A stretch of 64,000 nucleotides of DNA from an uncultured Clostridiaceae bacterium (GCA_946405135.1 CAMJGD010000001.1:62001-126000); one strand, 5' to 3'. Shown: positions 25,551 to 36,415, counted from the stretch's first letter. Notes: generated by a model not told the origin, from the sequence alone. Program-made: numbers and translations.

Positions 25551-26528
25551 TTAAAACGAGAAAAAGCCTATCATACATAGAAGTACAGTTATTATACAAA
25601 ATATAGAAACTATTTTTGTTTCACTCCATCCCAGTTGTTCAAAGTGATGATGAATAGGTGACATTTTAAACACCCTTTTTCCAGTAAGTTTAAAAGAAGT
25701 TACTTGAATTATTACAGATAAAGTCTCTATCACATATATACCGCCTACTATAGCTAACAGCACTTGAAGCTTAAGTACCATAGCTACAGTAGCTACAGCC
25801 CCCCCTAATGCAAGAGAACCCGTATCTCCCATAAAAACCTTTGCGGGAAAAGCATTGAATTTTAAGAAACCCAAAAGTGCTCCTGCCAAAATAAAACAGA
25901 ATAAGGATAATGTGTAATGACCCATTCCATAGCTTACAAGAGCAAAAAATGTAATTACCAATAAAGTAACAGAGGTTGCTAATCCATCAAGTCCATCCGT
26001 CAAATTAACCGCATTAGTTACTCCTGTAAAATAAAACAACATGAAAGGTATATAAAACCATCCAAGGTCAATAGCCCTATTAGCAAAAGGCATATTAATC
26101 TCGGTTCCAACAGTATTATAAGCATAAAATGAGAATATAGTTGAAATCACTAATAATAGCACCATCTTTTGCCATGCCTTAAGTCCCAAATTATCTTTGT
26201 GTATTATTTTAAGCAAGTCATCTAAAAAACCTACAAAACCATAAGCTATAAATGCATATAGGGCTACCATAGCTTCATCACTAGGTTTTCTAACCATTAT
26301 TATCATAGATAGAAGCACAGAAAATATAAATATTACTCCTCCCATGGTAGGAGTTCCTGCTTTTTTTTGATGACTTTTAGGTCCATCTTTCCTTATATTT
26401 TGACCAAATTTAAGTTTATGCAATATAGGAATTATTAAAGGTCCTAAAATATATGCAATGATAAATCCAAGTAAAATTGATATTATTGTATAAGAATTAA
26501 TTATATTATTCATATTGTTCAAATCCAT
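25551..26528 (-). CDS. mraY: phospho-N-acetylmuramoyl-pentapeptide transferase
   Basis: MraY transfers the MurNAc-pentapeptide phosphate to undecaprenyl phosphate to make lipid I. The 325-residue protein has about ten membrane helices and conserved motifs KAGTPTMGG, the catalytic region [10 protein letters not shown] with adjacent Asp residues, [12 protein letters not shown] and the SPIHHHFE loop. I see no good ribosome site within 12 bases of the ATG at 26528, while AGGGGAGG lies further up, so the start could be slightly different. It follows murF by about 40 bases. Confidence 0.94.
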   Translation of the reverse strand: MDLNNMNNIINSYTIISILLGFIIAYILGPLIIPILHKLKFGQNIRKDGPKSHQKKAGTPTMGGVIFIFSVLLSMIIMVRKPSDEAMVALYAFIAYGFVGFLDDLLKIIHKDNLGLKAWQKMVLLLVISTIFSFYAYNTVGTEINMPFANRAIDLGWFYIPFMLFYFTGVTNAVNLTDGLDGLATSVTLLVITFFALVSYGMGHYTLSLFCFILAGALLGFLKFNAFPAKVFMGDTGSLALGGAVATVAMVLKLQVLLAIVGGIYVIETLSVIIQVTSFKLTGKRVFKMSPIHHHFEQLGWSETKIVSIFCIITVLLCMIGFFSF

Positions 26529-26569
26529 TTTTTTCGCTAATCCATTGTAAGAATAGCTTCCTCCCCTCT

Positions 26570-27949
26570 TTAGTCATTTAGCTTTTTAAGTTCATTTATA
26601 ATAAATTCAAATTTCATAGATCTAGATGCCTTGACTAAAACAACATCCCCCCTGTGTATATAGTCTTTTAATACTGCACAAGCAGTTTTAATATCAGCAA
26701 AGCTTATAAAATTTTCATCTTTATTAAATCCATTTTTATAATCTTCTACATACTCTCCTACAGCTATAAGAATATCTACACCATTTTCTTTAGCATATTT
26801 TCCTACATCTTTATGAGCATTGTGGGATTCTTCACCTAATTCTTTCATAGTTCCAAGTATAGCTATTTTTCTATGCCCTTTTAAACTTTTTTGAACACTT
26901 ATAGCTGCTTTCATGGAATCTGGACTAGCATTGTAGGTATCATCTATAAGAGTAATATTATCATTTTTTATTATATCCAATCTCATAGATGTACGTTCTA
27001 ATTTTTCTATTCCTTTTAATATATCCTCATGGCATACACCTAATATATCCGCACAGGCATAAGCTAATACAGCATTATTTACATTATGTATACCTGGTAT
27101 AGGCATAAAAATGTTTTTATATATTCTTGTTTTATTTTTAATGTCAAATTTGCATCCTTCTTCAGAGAGTTCTATATTAAAGGCTTTATAATCACAACTA
27201 TTCTCCAAAATTCCAGCCTTTATCAAACTAAAGTTATCTGATTTCAAATCTTTAAGAAGGTCATTATCAGAATTCACTATAAGCACATTATTTTTCTGAA
27301 AAAAGTCTGTTATTTCCATTTTAGCTTTTAGTATATTTTCCCTGGTTTTCAAATTTTCTATATGAGTTATGCCTATATTAGTTATAAGAGCAATATCAGG
27401 TTTTGCCACCTCTGAAAGATTGTGAATCTCATGAAAATTACTCATACCCATTTCTAACACTGCTATATCATAGCTCTCATCCATATCAAAAATCATAAGA
27501 GGAAGCCCTATTTCGTTGTTAAAATTGCCTTTTGTTTTAAACACTTTATATTTTTGACTTAAAAAAGCTGCTAAAATGTCTTTAGTAGAAGTTTTGCCTG
27601 TAGAGCCTGTAATTCCAACTACTTTTATATCTAATTTTTTTCTATAACATTTTGCTAAATCTAATAAAGCTTTTTTTGAATTACTAACTTTTATAATAGT
27701 AATCCCTTCTTTTATCTCTTCCTTATTAAATTTTATTTCATCCACTATGCATATGGTTGCACCTTTTAAAATAGCCTGAAGCACATAATCATTTCCGTTA
27801 AAATTATCGCCTTTTAGAGCTATAAATATACTGTTCTCTTTTAACTTTCTTGTATCTGTAGATATGCTCTGATAATCATATTTATTTCCATCAATGTAAA
27901 TAGTCCCTTGAATAGCATTTATTATTTCTTTCATAGTAAGTTTTATCAT
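26570..27949 (-). CDS. murF: UDP-N-acetylmuramoyl-tripeptide--D-alanyl-D-alanine ligase
   Basis: MurF adds D-Ala-D-Ala to the UDP-MurNAc tripeptide. The 459-residue protein has the Mur ligase P-loop [11 protein letters not shown], the NFNNEIGLP segment, [12 protein letters not shown] and the C-terminal [11 protein letters not shown] motif typical of MurF. ATG 27949 is preceded by GGTGAT at good spacing; the frame is open to a GTG at 27961. It starts about 20 bases after murE ends and precedes mraY. Confidence 0.94.
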   Translation of the reverse strand: MIKLTMKEIINAIQGTIYIDGNKYDYQSISTDTRKLKENSIFIALKGDNFNGNDYVLQAILKGATICIVDEIKFNKEEIKEGITIIKVSNSKKALLDLAKCYRKKLDIKVVGITGSTGKTSTKDILAAFLSQKYKVFKTKGNFNNEIGLPLMIFDMDESYDIAVLEMGMSNFHEIHNLSEVAKPDIALITNIGITHIENLKTRENILKAKMEITDFFQKNNVLIVNSDNDLLKDLKSDNFSLIKAGILENSCDYKAFNIELSEEGCKFDIKNKTRIYKNIFMPIPGIHNVNNAVLAYACADILGVCHEDILKGIEKLERTSMRLDIIKNDNITLIDDTYNASPDSMKAAISVQKSLKGHRKIAILGTMKELGEESHNAHKDVGKYAKENGVDILIAVGEYVEDYKNGFNKDENFISFADIKTACAVLKDYIHRGDVVLVKASRSMKFEFIINELKKLND

Positions 27950-27969
27950 GGTATAAATCACCGCTTTCT

Positions 27970-29433
27970 TTATTCTATGCTGGACAGTATTTCATTAATT
28001 ACTTCTCTCTCATCAAAATGTATTACTTCATCTTTTAATATCTGATAATTCTCATGACCTTTTCCTGCAATAACAATTACATCTCCTTTTTTAGCCATGA
28101 ATATAGCTTCTTTTATAGCCTCTTTCCTATTTTCTATTACTATATAGTTTTCTTTTTCTATACCTTTTACTATATCTGAAATAATAGCACCAGGTTCTTC
28201 TGTTCTAGGATTATCAGAAGTTACTATAGCTATATCACTTAGTTCTGAGCCTATCTTACCCATTATAGGCCTCTTAAGAGCATCTCTATCTCCACCACAG
28301 CCATATACACTTATAAGTCTCCCCTCTGTAAATTCTCTTGCAGTATCCAAAATATTTGAAAGTCCATCTGGAGTATGAGCATAATCTAATATTATATCAT
28401 AACCTAAATCCATACTCTTTGTTACTATCTCACATCTTCCAGGTACTGTTACCTTATTTAATCCTTTAATTATATAATCTTCATTTATCCCTTCATTAAG
28501 ACAAATAGAAATAGCCCCTAAAGCATTGTATATATTATATCTTCCTGGAATACCCAGTTCTATATTATATAAATTATTTTTATAATCTACAGAAAAATCA
28601 ATGCCCTTTGAATGTATTTTTATATTATAAGCTTTTAGTTCTGAATTATCTTTTATAGAATAAGTAAATTTATTTATATCCTTAATAAAATTTACATCAG
28701 AAAGAATTCTTTTACCATAATTATCATCCATATTAACTGCAATAAACTTGCTACTTTTAAACAATTTTAATTTGGCATTATAATAATTTTCAAAGGTTTT
28801 ATGGAAGTCAAGATGATCTTGAGTAAGATTAGTAAAAATCCCATAATCAAAATTAACTCCATATACTCTATCTAAACTTAAAGAATGTGAAGATACTTCC
28901 ATTACACAGTAATCTACTTTTTCTTTTGCCATGTCTGAAAATAATTTTTGAAGTTCTAAGGATTCTGGAGTAGTTCTTTCTGTTTTTATTTTTTTGTCTC
29001 CTATATAATTTGCTATAGTTCCTATTAAGCCAACTTTATATCCTGCTTCTTCTAAAATAGATTTAATCATATAAGTAGTAGTAGTTTTGCCATTAGTACC
29101 AGTAATTCCTATAATCTTAAACTTTTTTGAAGGATTATCATAAAAATTCGATGCACTTAAAGCCAATGCTTTTCTGCTGTCTTTAACCTTTATAATAGAA
29201 AAATCTTTTTCTGAATTTATACATATATCGTCTTCACATACTATTACTCTAGCGCCCTTATTTACAGCACTTTCAGCATAATTATGTCCATCAGCTTTAA
29301 AACCTTTAATGCAGAAAAATACATCTCCTTCAGTAACATTCTTAGAATTATACTGAAGATTATTTATAACAACCTGATCATTTCCTTTTTTCACATCATA
29401 ATCAATACCTTTTAATAAGCAATTCAAATTCAA
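27970..29433 (-). CDS. murE: UDP-N-acetylmuramoyl-tripeptide synthetase, meso-DAP adding
   Basis: MurE adds the third stem residue. The 487-residue protein has the P-loop [11 protein letters not shown] (about residues 112-122) and [12 protein letters not shown], and it carries SDNPRTEEP, the DNPR motif that marks meso-diaminopimelate-adding enzymes as opposed to lysine-adding ones. This agrees with dapF in the same window. It follows the PBP gene by 120 bases with a weak hairpin in between and is close to murF. Confidence 0.94.
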   Translation of the reverse strand: MNLNCLLKGIDYDVKKGNDQVVINNLQYNSKNVTEGDVFFCIKGFKADGHNYAESAVNKGARVIVCEDDICINSEKDFSIIKVKDSRKALALSASNFYDNPSKKFKIIGITGTNGKTTTTYMIKSILEEAGYKVGLIGTIANYIGDKKIKTERTTPESLELQKLFSDMAKEKVDYCVMEVSSHSLSLDRVYGVNFDYGIFTNLTQDHLDFHKTFENYYNAKLKLFKSSKFIAVNMDDNYGKRILSDVNFIKDINKFTYSIKDNSELKAYNIKIHSKGIDFSVDYKNNLYNIELGIPGRYNIYNALGAISICLNEGINEDYIIKGLNKVTVPGRCEIVTKSMDLGYDIILDYAHTPDGLSNILDTAREFTEGRLISVYGCGGDRDALKRPIMGKIGSELSDIAIVTSDNPRTEEPGAIISDIVKGIEKENYIVIENRKEAIKEAIFMAKKGDVIVIAGKGHENYQILKDEVIHFDEREVINEILSSIE

Positions 29434-29553
29434 AATACTTCATCTCCCTATAAATAATATGAATGTATCCTTCAATAAATAACTAACCTTAACACAATAT
29501 TAGCATGTGGTTGTAATTTCCACATGCCAATAATTATCTAAAGTCTTATAAGT

Positions 29554-31743
29554 TTAGTCTCCTCCAGTAAAATCAAGTTGAAGTTCAATGACAGTTCCTT
29601 TACTTACAAGTTCCTCTGGAGCTATACTTTGTTCTGATACTACTCCTTCACCTTTTATCTCTGCCTTCAAGCCTAAACTTTCTAATATTTTAATAGCTTT
29701 TTCCTTGCTAAGTCCTGTTAAATCTGGCACTGCTACTTCTTTATTATAATTTGATGGGTTACCAGTGTAAAGTATTATTTTACTTTCTTCTTTTACTGTA
29801 TAACCTGGTTTGGGATTTATATCAGAGATTATGTCTGAATTATTATCTATTTCAAATTTTAAATTATTAGCCTTTAATATCTTTATAGCTTCATCCTTTT
29901 TCTTACCTCTAATTTCAGGAATTACTACATCCTTCAAAAGACTTTTAGACACATCTTCAGCGCTAGCATCCACCTTAAAATCTAAATAATTAAATATATC
30001 ATTAAATAGTTGTTTTGCTACTGGAGTTGTAATTACTCCTGCATAATATTCTCCAGCACTAGGTTCATCTATGGAAATAAAAATTGTTACTTTAGGATCT
30101 GACGCTGGTGCCATACCTACAAAAGATGATACATATTTTCCAGCTTCATAAGTTCCATTTTGAGAATTTACCTTTTGAGCCGTACCTGTCTTACCTGCTA
30201 TATGATATCCTTCAATATAGGTTCTTTTTCCACTGCCTTCAGAAATAACTCTTTCAAGATAACTTCTTAATTTTCTCATATTTGCTTCAGAGGCCACTCT
30301 TTTTTCTCCAAGATTATCATACACTTTATCAATAATCTTATCATTTCCATCCCCATGAGTAATTTCTTTCATTATATGAGGTCTAATCCAAATCCCATCA
30401 TTAGCTATAGCATTGAAAGCAGCTAAAAACTGAATAGGATTAACTGTATTGGTTTGCCCAAAAGATATAGTAGCTAAATCCACTTCACTTATGGACTCTG
30501 TTTTCTTAACAATACCTTTTGCTTCACCAGGTAAATCTATACCAGTTTTTTGTCCAAAGCCAAAAAGCTCTATATATTTATTTAACTTTTCCTTTTGAAG
30601 CTTTTGTCCAACATTTATAAAACCAACATTACAGGAATTTTTAAGTATATCAGAAAAATCTTGAGTTCCATGCCCTCCTCGTTTCCAGCAGTGTATAGTT
30701 CTTTTCCCTACCACAATACTTCCATTACATACAAATCTATCAGTATCGCTAATAACGCCTTCTTCTAAAGCTGCAGTTGCAGTTATTACTTTAAATATAG
30801 AACCAGGTTCATAGGTATCATTTACGCATCTATTTCTCCATTTTTTTTGAAGCTCATCCCAATTTTCTGCACCTTCCCTAGGATTATTAGGATTAAAATC
30901 AGGCTTGTTTGCCATAGCATATATTTCTCCAGTCTTAGGGTCCATGACCATTACAGATACTGTTTTAGCTTTATTGTCTATAAGAGCCTGTTCTGCAGCT
31001 TTTTCTGCAAAATGCTGTATCTTTTTGTCTATAGTTAATACTGCATTTTTTCCTTCTATAGGTTTTGTATATTCTGATATAGTATTTGGAAGTTCCTTAT
31101 TTCTTCTTTCTAATTCTGCTAGCCTAACTCCAGGTATTCCTGTAAGTTCTTTATTGTAAGAAAGTTCTATACCTGTAAGACCATCCCCATCTACATTAGT
31201 GCAGCCTAAAACATGGGCCAGAAAATCATTGTTTGGATAGTATCTTTTAGTATCAGGAGACACCAAAATACCACTTATATTAAGATTACTTACTCTTTCT
31301 GCCTCTTCTTTTTCTATTCTTCGTATAAGATTTGCTGACTGCATAAGTTCTCCATTAGGAAGCCTCTTATTTAAAATTTTAAGAACTTCTTCATATTTCA
31401 TATTAAGGGCCACAGAAATATCTTTTGCTACTTCTTCATTAGTAAGATTTTGCTTTTTTAAATACTGCCTTAGAGCATTCATATCTATATCTACCCTATA
31501 AACATTAGCACTAACAGCTAGTTCATTACCATTTCTATCTAGTATTTTTCCTCTTTTTGCTGCAATTTTTACTTCACTTGTCCATTGTTCAATAGCCTTA
31601 GCAGAATAATCTTTAGATTTAAATATCATTATATAACTAAGTCTACATATAAGTATGGAAAATATAAAGCAGAGAAATGTAAATATATATATCATTCTCC
31701 GCTTGATTATTACTATATCCCTATAATTTTTTAAAGACACCAC
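29554..31743 (-). CDS. class B penicillin-binding protein with two PASTA domains (FtsI/PbpB/SpoVD type)
   Basis: This is a monofunctional transpeptidase that cross-links septal or cortex peptidoglycan. The 729-residue protein has an N-terminal membrane anchor (residues 17-39), a dimerisation domain, and a transpeptidase domain with SIFK (catalytic S315), SCN (S370-N372) and KTG (in HIAGKTGTAQK). Two C-terminal PASTA domains follow (about 605-660 and 665-729, starting DVVIPEIRG and VAVPDLTGL). Both vegetative PbpB and sporulation SpoVD have this design, and the single copy here could serve division. It follows ftsL in the dcw cluster. Confidence 0.93.
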   Translation of the reverse strand: MVSLKNYRDIVIIKRRMIYIFTFLCFIFSILICRLSYIMIFKSKDYSAKAIEQWTSEVKIAAKRGKILDRNGNELAVSANVYRVDIDMNALRQYLKKQNLTNEEVAKDISVALNMKYEEVLKILNKRLPNGELMQSANLIRRIEKEEAERVSNLNISGILVSPDTKRYYPNNDFLAHVLGCTNVDGDGLTGIELSYNKELTGIPGVRLAELERRNKELPNTISEYTKPIEGKNAVLTIDKKIQHFAEKAAEQALIDNKAKTVSVMVMDPKTGEIYAMANKPDFNPNNPREGAENWDELQKKWRNRCVNDTYEPGSIFKVITATAALEEGVISDTDRFVCNGSIVVGKRTIHCWKRGGHGTQDFSDILKNSCNVGFINVGQKLQKEKLNKYIELFGFGQKTGIDLPGEAKGIVKKTESISEVDLATISFGQTNTVNPIQFLAAFNAIANDGIWIRPHIMKEITHGDGNDKIIDKVYDNLGEKRVASEANMRKLRSYLERVISEGSGKRTYIEGYHIAGKTGTAQKVNSQNGTYEAGKYVSSFVGMAPASDPKVTIFISIDEPSAGEYYAGVITTPVAKQLFNDIFNYLDFKVDASAEDVSKSLLKDVVIPEIRGKKKDEAIKILKANNLKFEIDNNSDIISDINPKPGYTVKEESKIILYTGNPSNYNKEVAVPDLTGLSKEKAIKILESLGLKAEIKGEGVVSEQSIAPEELVSKGTVIELQLDFTGGD

Positions 31744-31802
31744 CTAACCTCCATAAGAATTGCTATTATCATTGTGAATATATTAATATGTTCTTATGTA
31801 AT

Positions 31803-32303
31803 TTAAAATAAATATTTTTTCACTTTTGTCATTAACAATTCGAAAGAGTTTTTGCTTGTTTCTTCTTCTATAGTTTTAAAATTATTTTTTGAGAGATCTA
31901 CACTTATAGCTTTACTTTTATCAGGTAACGCCATACTTAATTTGCTTTCTGAAGTACTTTTTACATTCTGGAGACTGCTGTGCTTTAAAAGATCAATCTT
32001 AAGTGATTCATTTTTAGCATTAATAGATTCTATTTCTTTGTTTATGGATGATAATTTTTTTTGCATAGAAAATATAGCTGCATATCTAAATGTTAAAATC
32101 ATCCCTACTACAAACACTACAGATATTAGCTGCATAGCATTCTTTTTCTTTCTTATTCTTTCTTGTTTCAGCCTATAGTCTCTATCCTTTTTAGCTTCTT
32201 TAAGTTTTTTATAATCTTCATTTTTAGATGGAAGATTTGATTTTCTTTCAGGCGCTAAAACATTATTACCGCTTATGTATTTTTTCATCTCTTTCTCTAC
32301 CAA
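31803..32303 (-). CDS. ftsL: FtsL-like cell division protein
   Basis: The 166-residue protein has a basic N-terminus (KKLKEAKKDRDYRLKQERIR), one membrane helix (about residues 58-80) and a short extracellular coiled coil, the topology of FtsL. Position between rsmH and the class B PBP gene is the standard one. The likely start is TTG 32303, 6 bases after AGAGGTG; a GTG at 32312 lies inside that ribosome site. FtsL sequences are poorly conserved, so the call rests on topology and position. Confidence 0.8.
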   Translation of the reverse strand: MVEKEMKKYISGNNVLAPERKSNLPSKNEDYKKLKEAKKDRDYRLKQERIRKKKNAMQLISVVFVVGMILTFRYAAIFSMQKKLSSINKEIESINAKNESLKIDLLKHSSLQNVKSTSESKLSMALPDKSKAISVDLSKNNFKTIEEETSKNSFELLMTKVKKYLF

Positions 32304-32319
32304 TATATTCACCTCTTAA

Positions 32320-33261
32320 TCATCTTATAACTATTTTTTCAGCAATTCTTAATTTAGCACTTCTGCTCCTTGGATTTTCTTCGACTTCTTCTTCAGAAGG
32401 TTCTATAGGTTTTTTGGTTAATATCTTTATTTGAGGTTTTTTCCCACAAACACATATAGGAAATTCTTTTGGACAAGTACATGGATTCTCTAAACTTTTA
32501 AATTTATTTTTTATTATTCTATCTTCTAAAGAATGAAAAGTTATTATAGCCATTCTTCCTTCAGGATTTAAATGGTTAATACCCTGTTCCACTGCTTTAT
32601 CAAGTATGCCTAATTCATTATTTACTTCTATTCTTATTGCTTGAAAAGTTCTTTTAGCTGGATGAGGTCCTTCTCTTCTAGCTCTTGCTGGTATAGCAGC
32701 TTTTATTATATCTACTAGTTGGAAAGTAGTACTTATGGGGCTATTTTCTCTCTTTTTCACTATAAAATCTGCAATTCTAGAAGCAAATTTTTCTTCCCCG
32801 TATTCTCTTATTATTCTGTATAGTTTTTCTTTAGAATAACCATTTACCACTTCGTAAGCTGATAAACCATTATCTCTATTCATTCTCATATCTAAAGAGG
32901 CATCCTTCATATAACTAAAGCCTCTTTCATCATTATCTAACTGATAGGACGAAACTCCTAAATCCATTAGTATACCATCTACATATTCTATATTTAAATT
33001 TTTTAATATTTCATCTAAGTTATAAAAGTTATCATGTACATAGATAACATTTTCATAATCTTTTAATCTTTCTTTTGCTGCTTTAATTGCATCCCTATCT
33101 TGGTCTATACCTATGAGCTTTCCCTCTTTAGAAAGTCTTTTTATAATTTCTTTAGAGTGACCTGCTCCTCCTAAGGTACAGTCCACATAAATTCCATTTT
33201 CTTTTATATTAAGTCCTTTTAAACATTCTTCCAATAGCACCGATACATGCCTAAATTCCAT
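32320..33261 (-). CDS. rsmH: 16S rRNA m4C1402 methyltransferase
   Basis: RsmH N4-methylates C1402 in the decoding centre. The 313-residue protein shows the N-terminal [13 protein letters not shown], the SAM-binding GGAGHSKEI motif, [11 protein letters not shown], and [21 protein letters not shown] with the C-terminal SLEDRIIK. The length is typical. It stands 14 bases after mraZ and 17 bases before ftsL, in the usual dcw order. Confidence 0.95.
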   Translation of the reverse strand: MEFRHVSVLLEECLKGLNIKENGIYVDCTLGGAGHSKEIIKRLSKEGKLIGIDQDRDAIKAAKERLKDYENVIYVHDNFYNLDEILKNLNIEYVDGILMDLGVSSYQLDNDERGFSYMKDASLDMRMNRDNGLSAYEVVNGYSKEKLYRIIREYGEEKFASRIADFIVKKRENSPISTTFQLVDIIKAAIPARARREGPHPAKRTFQAIRIEVNNELGILDKAVEQGINHLNPEGRMAIITFHSLEDRIIKNKFKSLENPCTCPKEFPICVCGKKPQIKILTKKPIEPSEEEVEENPRSRSAKLRIAEKIVIR

Positions 33262-33274
33262 ACCGCATCTCCTT

Positions 33275-33703
33275 TTATATACCTAGCTCATTCATTTTTT
33301 CAGCTATTTCATCAAAGTCCATATTAGAGCTATTATAGTCTTCCCATTTTTCTTTGCTCCATACTTCAATTCTAGTTAGAACTCCTATACTTACTATTTC
33401 CTTTTTTACTTCAGCATATTCTATAAGATTTTGTGGAATAAGCGCCCTACCCTGCTTATCTAGTTCTATTTCACTAGCTCCAGAAAAGAAAAACCTAACA
33501 AAAGCTCTTGCATCTTTATTAGTAAGAGGTAATTGCTTTAATTTCTGTTCTAAAGCATCCCACTCTTCTAAGGTATATATATATAAACACCCATCTAGAC
33601 CTTTTGTCATTACAAATCTTTCCCCAAGCTTTTCTCGGAATTTAGAGGGAATAATTATTCTATTTTTACTATCTATGGCATGATTGTATTCTCCCATAAA
33701 CAT
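33275..33703 (-). CDS. mraZ: transcriptional regulator MraZ
   Basis: MraZ is a ring-forming, AbrB-fold DNA-binding protein that represses its own dcw operon. The 142-residue protein has the two tandem MraZ domains, with [22 protein letters not shown] near the N-terminus (key residues GEY, D, RI, IPSKFR) and [14 protein letters not shown] in the second. It begins at ATG 33703, 9 bases after GGAGGG. Three exact AAAGTGG boxes spaced 10 bp apart lie directly upstream and overlap the ribosome site, as expected of an autoregulatory operator. Confidence 0.95.
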   Translation of the reverse strand: MFMGEYNHAIDSKNRIIIPSKFREKLGERFVMTKGLDGCLYIYTLEEWDALEQKLKQLPLTNKDARAFVRFFFSGASEIELDKQGRALIPQNLIEYAEVKKEIVSIGVLTRIEVWSKEKWEDYNSSNMDFDEIAEKMNELGI

Positions 33704-33716
33704 AATGAAATTCCCT

Positions 33717-33743
33717 CCACTTTACTCCACTTTAAACCACTTT
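33717..33743 (-). promoter_or_regulatory. MraZ operator: three AAAGTGG boxes, 10-bp period
   Basis: Read on the minus strand, AAAGTGG occurs at 33737-33743, 33727-33733 and 33717-33723, each separated by 3 bases. Known MraZ operators consist of three to four such boxes (AAAGTG-type in Mollicutes, TGGGN-type in E. coli) in the same spacing. The last box runs into the GGAGGG ribosome site of mraZ. A weak promoter, TTGTTT-16-TATGAA, precedes them. Confidence 0.85.
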
Positions 33744-33767
33744 CATATCATTTATTCTATAAAAAAC

Positions 33768-33795
33768 AAAAAAACCCTTCTTTTTTAGAAGGATT
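33768..33795 (-). terminator. terminator after the M16 peptidase pair
   Basis: On the minus strand AATCCTTCT pairs with AGAAGGGTT (33787-33795 with 33773-33781) and is followed by a long T run (33768-33774). It ends the peptidase operon just before the mraZ promoter. Confidence 0.75.
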
Positions 33796-33809
33796 TTTAA
33801 ATAAATATT

Positions 33810-35078
33810 TTAATCTACCACTGATAAAACATTATTTTCTCTTTTGATAAAATTATTTATAACATCTTCTACATCTTCTGCTTTTATACTTTCTACAACA
33901 GCTTTATACGAAAATGGATCTATATTATTTATAAAATATCTGCTTAAATAGTTTCCGAGTCCCTCTATACTGTTAAACTTCGAAACATAAGATCCAAGCA
34001 AAGATTTTTTTATCCTATTTAGTTCATCTTCTTCTATACAAACAGTTTTTTCGAAGTAATCTATTATAGCTTCATTTAAAGCTATAGGATCTTTACTTTC
34101 ACTGCCTATAAGAAAGTGTGCATATTCCTTTTCAATGACATAATCATAAGAAAAACTTTCATTTATGAGACCTTCTTCATAAAGCTTTTCATAAAGCTTT
34201 GAAGTTTTACTAAAAAACATCTTACCAAATGCACTCATTACTGCATTTCTTTTAAATATATATTTTTCATCCTGGCTGTAATAGGCATCTTTATAGCCAA
34301 TTATGCAATTTGGTATACTTACACCCATATGAGCTTTTATTTGTTTTTCTTTTATATTTATGGGTTCTTCATGTTTTAAAAGCTTTGCGTTAAAATGGCC
34401 CTTATCAGGTACACATCTTTCTACTATAGTTTTAATTGTATTCTCATCTACATCTCCTACTATAACAAGGATCATGTTATTGGGATTATAAAATGTGTTA
34501 TAGCATTTATAAAGCATCTCTGGAGTAATAGAGTATACAGAGTCTACGGTACCTGCAATATCATTTTTTAAAGGATGGGAATTATACATGGCTAATAACG
34601 CATTGGAATATATCTTAAAACCTGGATTATCGTCATACATCCTTATTTCCTGTTCTATTATTCCCTTTTCTTTTTGCACATTTTCCTCTGTAAAATAAGG
34701 ATTAAACACAAAATTTATTAATAATTTGAGACTTTCATAAAAATTATCTGTACAAGTAAAATAATAGGCTGTATTTTCAAAATTAGTATAGGCATTAGGT
34801 GAAGCACCTAATTTAGAAAATTGATCAAAAATATTTCCACTTTGTTCTTCAAATAATTTGTGTTCTAAAAAATGAGCTATACCTAAAGGATAAGTCTTAA
34901 ATTCTTCTTTTCCATCCACAGAAAAGCATATATCATTAGATCCATAATTTACTGTGATCATAGCAAATTTTTTGCTGTAGCCTTTTTTAGGCATGATATA
35001 TACCCTTAATCCATTATAAACATAACTATACAAGTTTTCATCTATATAATCTATATTTCTAATATCCACAATTATCAC
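33810..35078 (-). CDS. M16 family zinc peptidase (YmfH-like, catalytic)
   Basis: This 422-residue protein belongs to the pitrilysin/processing-peptidase family. The inverted zinc motif HxxEH is present as HFLEH (about residues 88-92), and a downstream glutamate lies in GIIEQEI about 75 residues later, so the active site looks complete. B. subtilis has the same pair, ymfF-ymfH. It lies 7 bases after the partner gene at 35086-36321, which lacks the zinc motif; the two probably form a heterodimer of one catalytic and one non-catalytic subunit. The substrate is unknown. Confidence 0.85.
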   Translation of the reverse strand: MIIVDIRNIDYIDENLYSYVYNGLRVYIMPKKGYSKKFAMITVNYGSNDICFSVDGKEEFKTYPLGIAHFLEHKLFEEQSGNIFDQFSKLGASPNAYTNFENTAYYFTCTDNFYESLKLLINFVFNPYFTEENVQKEKGIIEQEIRMYDDNPGFKIYSNALLAMYNSHPLKNDIAGTVDSVYSITPEMLYKCYNTFYNPNNMILVIVGDVDENTIKTIVERCVPDKGHFNAKLLKHEEPINIKEKQIKAHMGVSIPNCIIGYKDAYYSQDEKYIFKRNAVMSAFGKMFFSKTSKLYEKLYEEGLINESFSYDYVIEKEYAHFLIGSESKDPIALNEAIIDYFEKTVCIEEDELNRIKKSLLGSYVSKFNSIEGLGNYLSRYFINNIDPFSYKAVVESIKAEDVEDVINNFIKRENNVLSVVD

Positions 35079-35085
35079 TCCATTT

Positions 35086-36321
35086 CTAAGGGTTAATTCT
35101 ATCTAATATGTGAATTGCACCAAGATTTAATTTATTACTAGCTTCAATTACTCTATCTACTGTAACCTTTTGTATGTTTTCCACTATATCATCTATGTGA
35201 TAATCCACTCCATTAATTTTTAATGAAGCTATATAATCCAATAAGCTGTATTGAGAGTCCTGAACAGTCTTTAATCCAGTAATAAGCTTGTTTTTTGAAC
35301 TTACCACTTCCTGATTAGTTATATACCCATTTTGTATATTTTTTATCTGTTCAAATATAATGTCTTTAGTCTTGTCAAAATTTTCAAAGTTTACTCCACT
35401 GGTTATGGTGAGTATCCCTTTAAATTTTTCTATAAAGGATTGACTATAATAGGCTAAACTATTTTTTTCTCTAACCTCATTAAACAGTTTAGAATGAGTT
35501 CCTCCACCTAAAATGGAGTTCATAACAGCTAAAGCAAAATAATCACCTTGAAAAATATTTATGTTGGTTCTATAGCAAAGTGAAAGCTTACCTTGATTTA
35601 CATTCATATTTTCTTTTACTATTTTTGCTTCCTTAGAATTATTATAGGCGGGCTGATATGCTCTATAATCTCTGCTTCCGCTTATCATAGATATTTTGCT
35701 TAAATAACTCTTTACTTTTTCTTCATTAAAATTTCCTGAAATAAACCCATACATAGGATAAGTGCTTTTTATATCATTCCATAATGCAGTCAGCTCTTCT
35801 ACTTTTATATGCTCTAATCTATCAATATTGCCATATACGTATACAGAATAAGGCTCTCCTTCTGTACATATTTCTTCTACTCTTTCTACGGAATAACTAG
35901 TTTTATCGTCTATTCTTGAATTGATAAGAGACTTAAGATTTTCTTTTTCCTGATCAAAATACTCTTTGCAAAAACAGCCATCTTCTAAATAATTATTGTC
36001 TATTATCTCCTTTAAAAAATCTATTGCTTCTTTCCATAAGTCTTCTTTTCCAAAGGTATATCTATCATCTAAAAATGATATATAAAAATTCATAAATAGA
36101 CTCTCACCTTTTTTTGATATAACTATATCAAATACTGCTCCATATAATTCTTGAAGTTTTATCCATATATCTTTTGTAGACTTATACTTTTTACATCCTC
36201 TCTTTAATATAGAAGCTATAAGATTATAATCAGTAACTTTATCGTCTAAAGGGAATGGTATAATAAGGCTTATAGCATTATTCTTAAATTTTTTATTTTC
36301 TATAAATAAAATATTATTCAT
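35086..36321 (-). CDS. M16 family peptidase-like protein lacking the zinc motif (YmfF-like)
   Basis: The 411-residue protein has the M16 fold signatures, such as the C-terminal-half segment LAVMNSILGGGTHSKLFNEVREKNSLAYY (quoted in part: SILGGGTHSKLFNEVR). The place where the catalytic subunit has HxxEH reads IASILKRGCKKYKS, with no His or Glu ligands. It is therefore likely non-catalytic and works with the adjacent YmfH-like subunit. It is the first gene of the pair; the tRNA-Sec gene is divergently oriented about 140 bases away. Confidence 0.85.
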   Translation of the reverse strand: MNNILFIENKKFKNNAISLIIPFPLDDKVTDYNLIASILKRGCKKYKSTKDIWIKLQELYGAVFDIVISKKGESLFMNFYISFLDDRYTFGKEDLWKEAIDFLKEIIDNNYLEDGCFCKEYFDQEKENLKSLINSRIDDKTSYSVERVEEICTEGEPYSVYVYGNIDRLEHIKVEELTALWNDIKSTYPMYGFISGNFNEEKVKSYLSKISMISGSRDYRAYQPAYNNSKEAKIVKENMNVNQGKLSLCYRTNINIFQGDYFALAVMNSILGGGTHSKLFNEVREKNSLAYYSQSFIEKFKGILTITSGVNFENFDKTKDIIFEQIKNIQNGYITNQEVVSSKNKLITGLKTVQDSQYSLLDYIASLKINGVDYHIDDIVENIQKVTVDRVIEASNKLNLGAIHILDRINP

Positions 36322-36415
36322 AATTTTTCTCCTTTATTAAATATTAATCATAATATATCACTAATATTTATATTTTACCACTATAGCTAAAATTTATTTA
36401 CTAAAATATATTTTA

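Noticed and set aside
29503-29527. Hairpin GCATGTGG/CCACATGC between the PBP gene and murE as a terminator
   Set aside because: The stem is real, but no T run follows on the minus strand, and the genes belong to one cluster; it may be only an RNA structure.
33717-33743. Tandem repeat of mobile or CRISPR origin
   Set aside because: Three 7-base boxes with 3-base gaps at the mraZ promoter are explained by MraZ binding.
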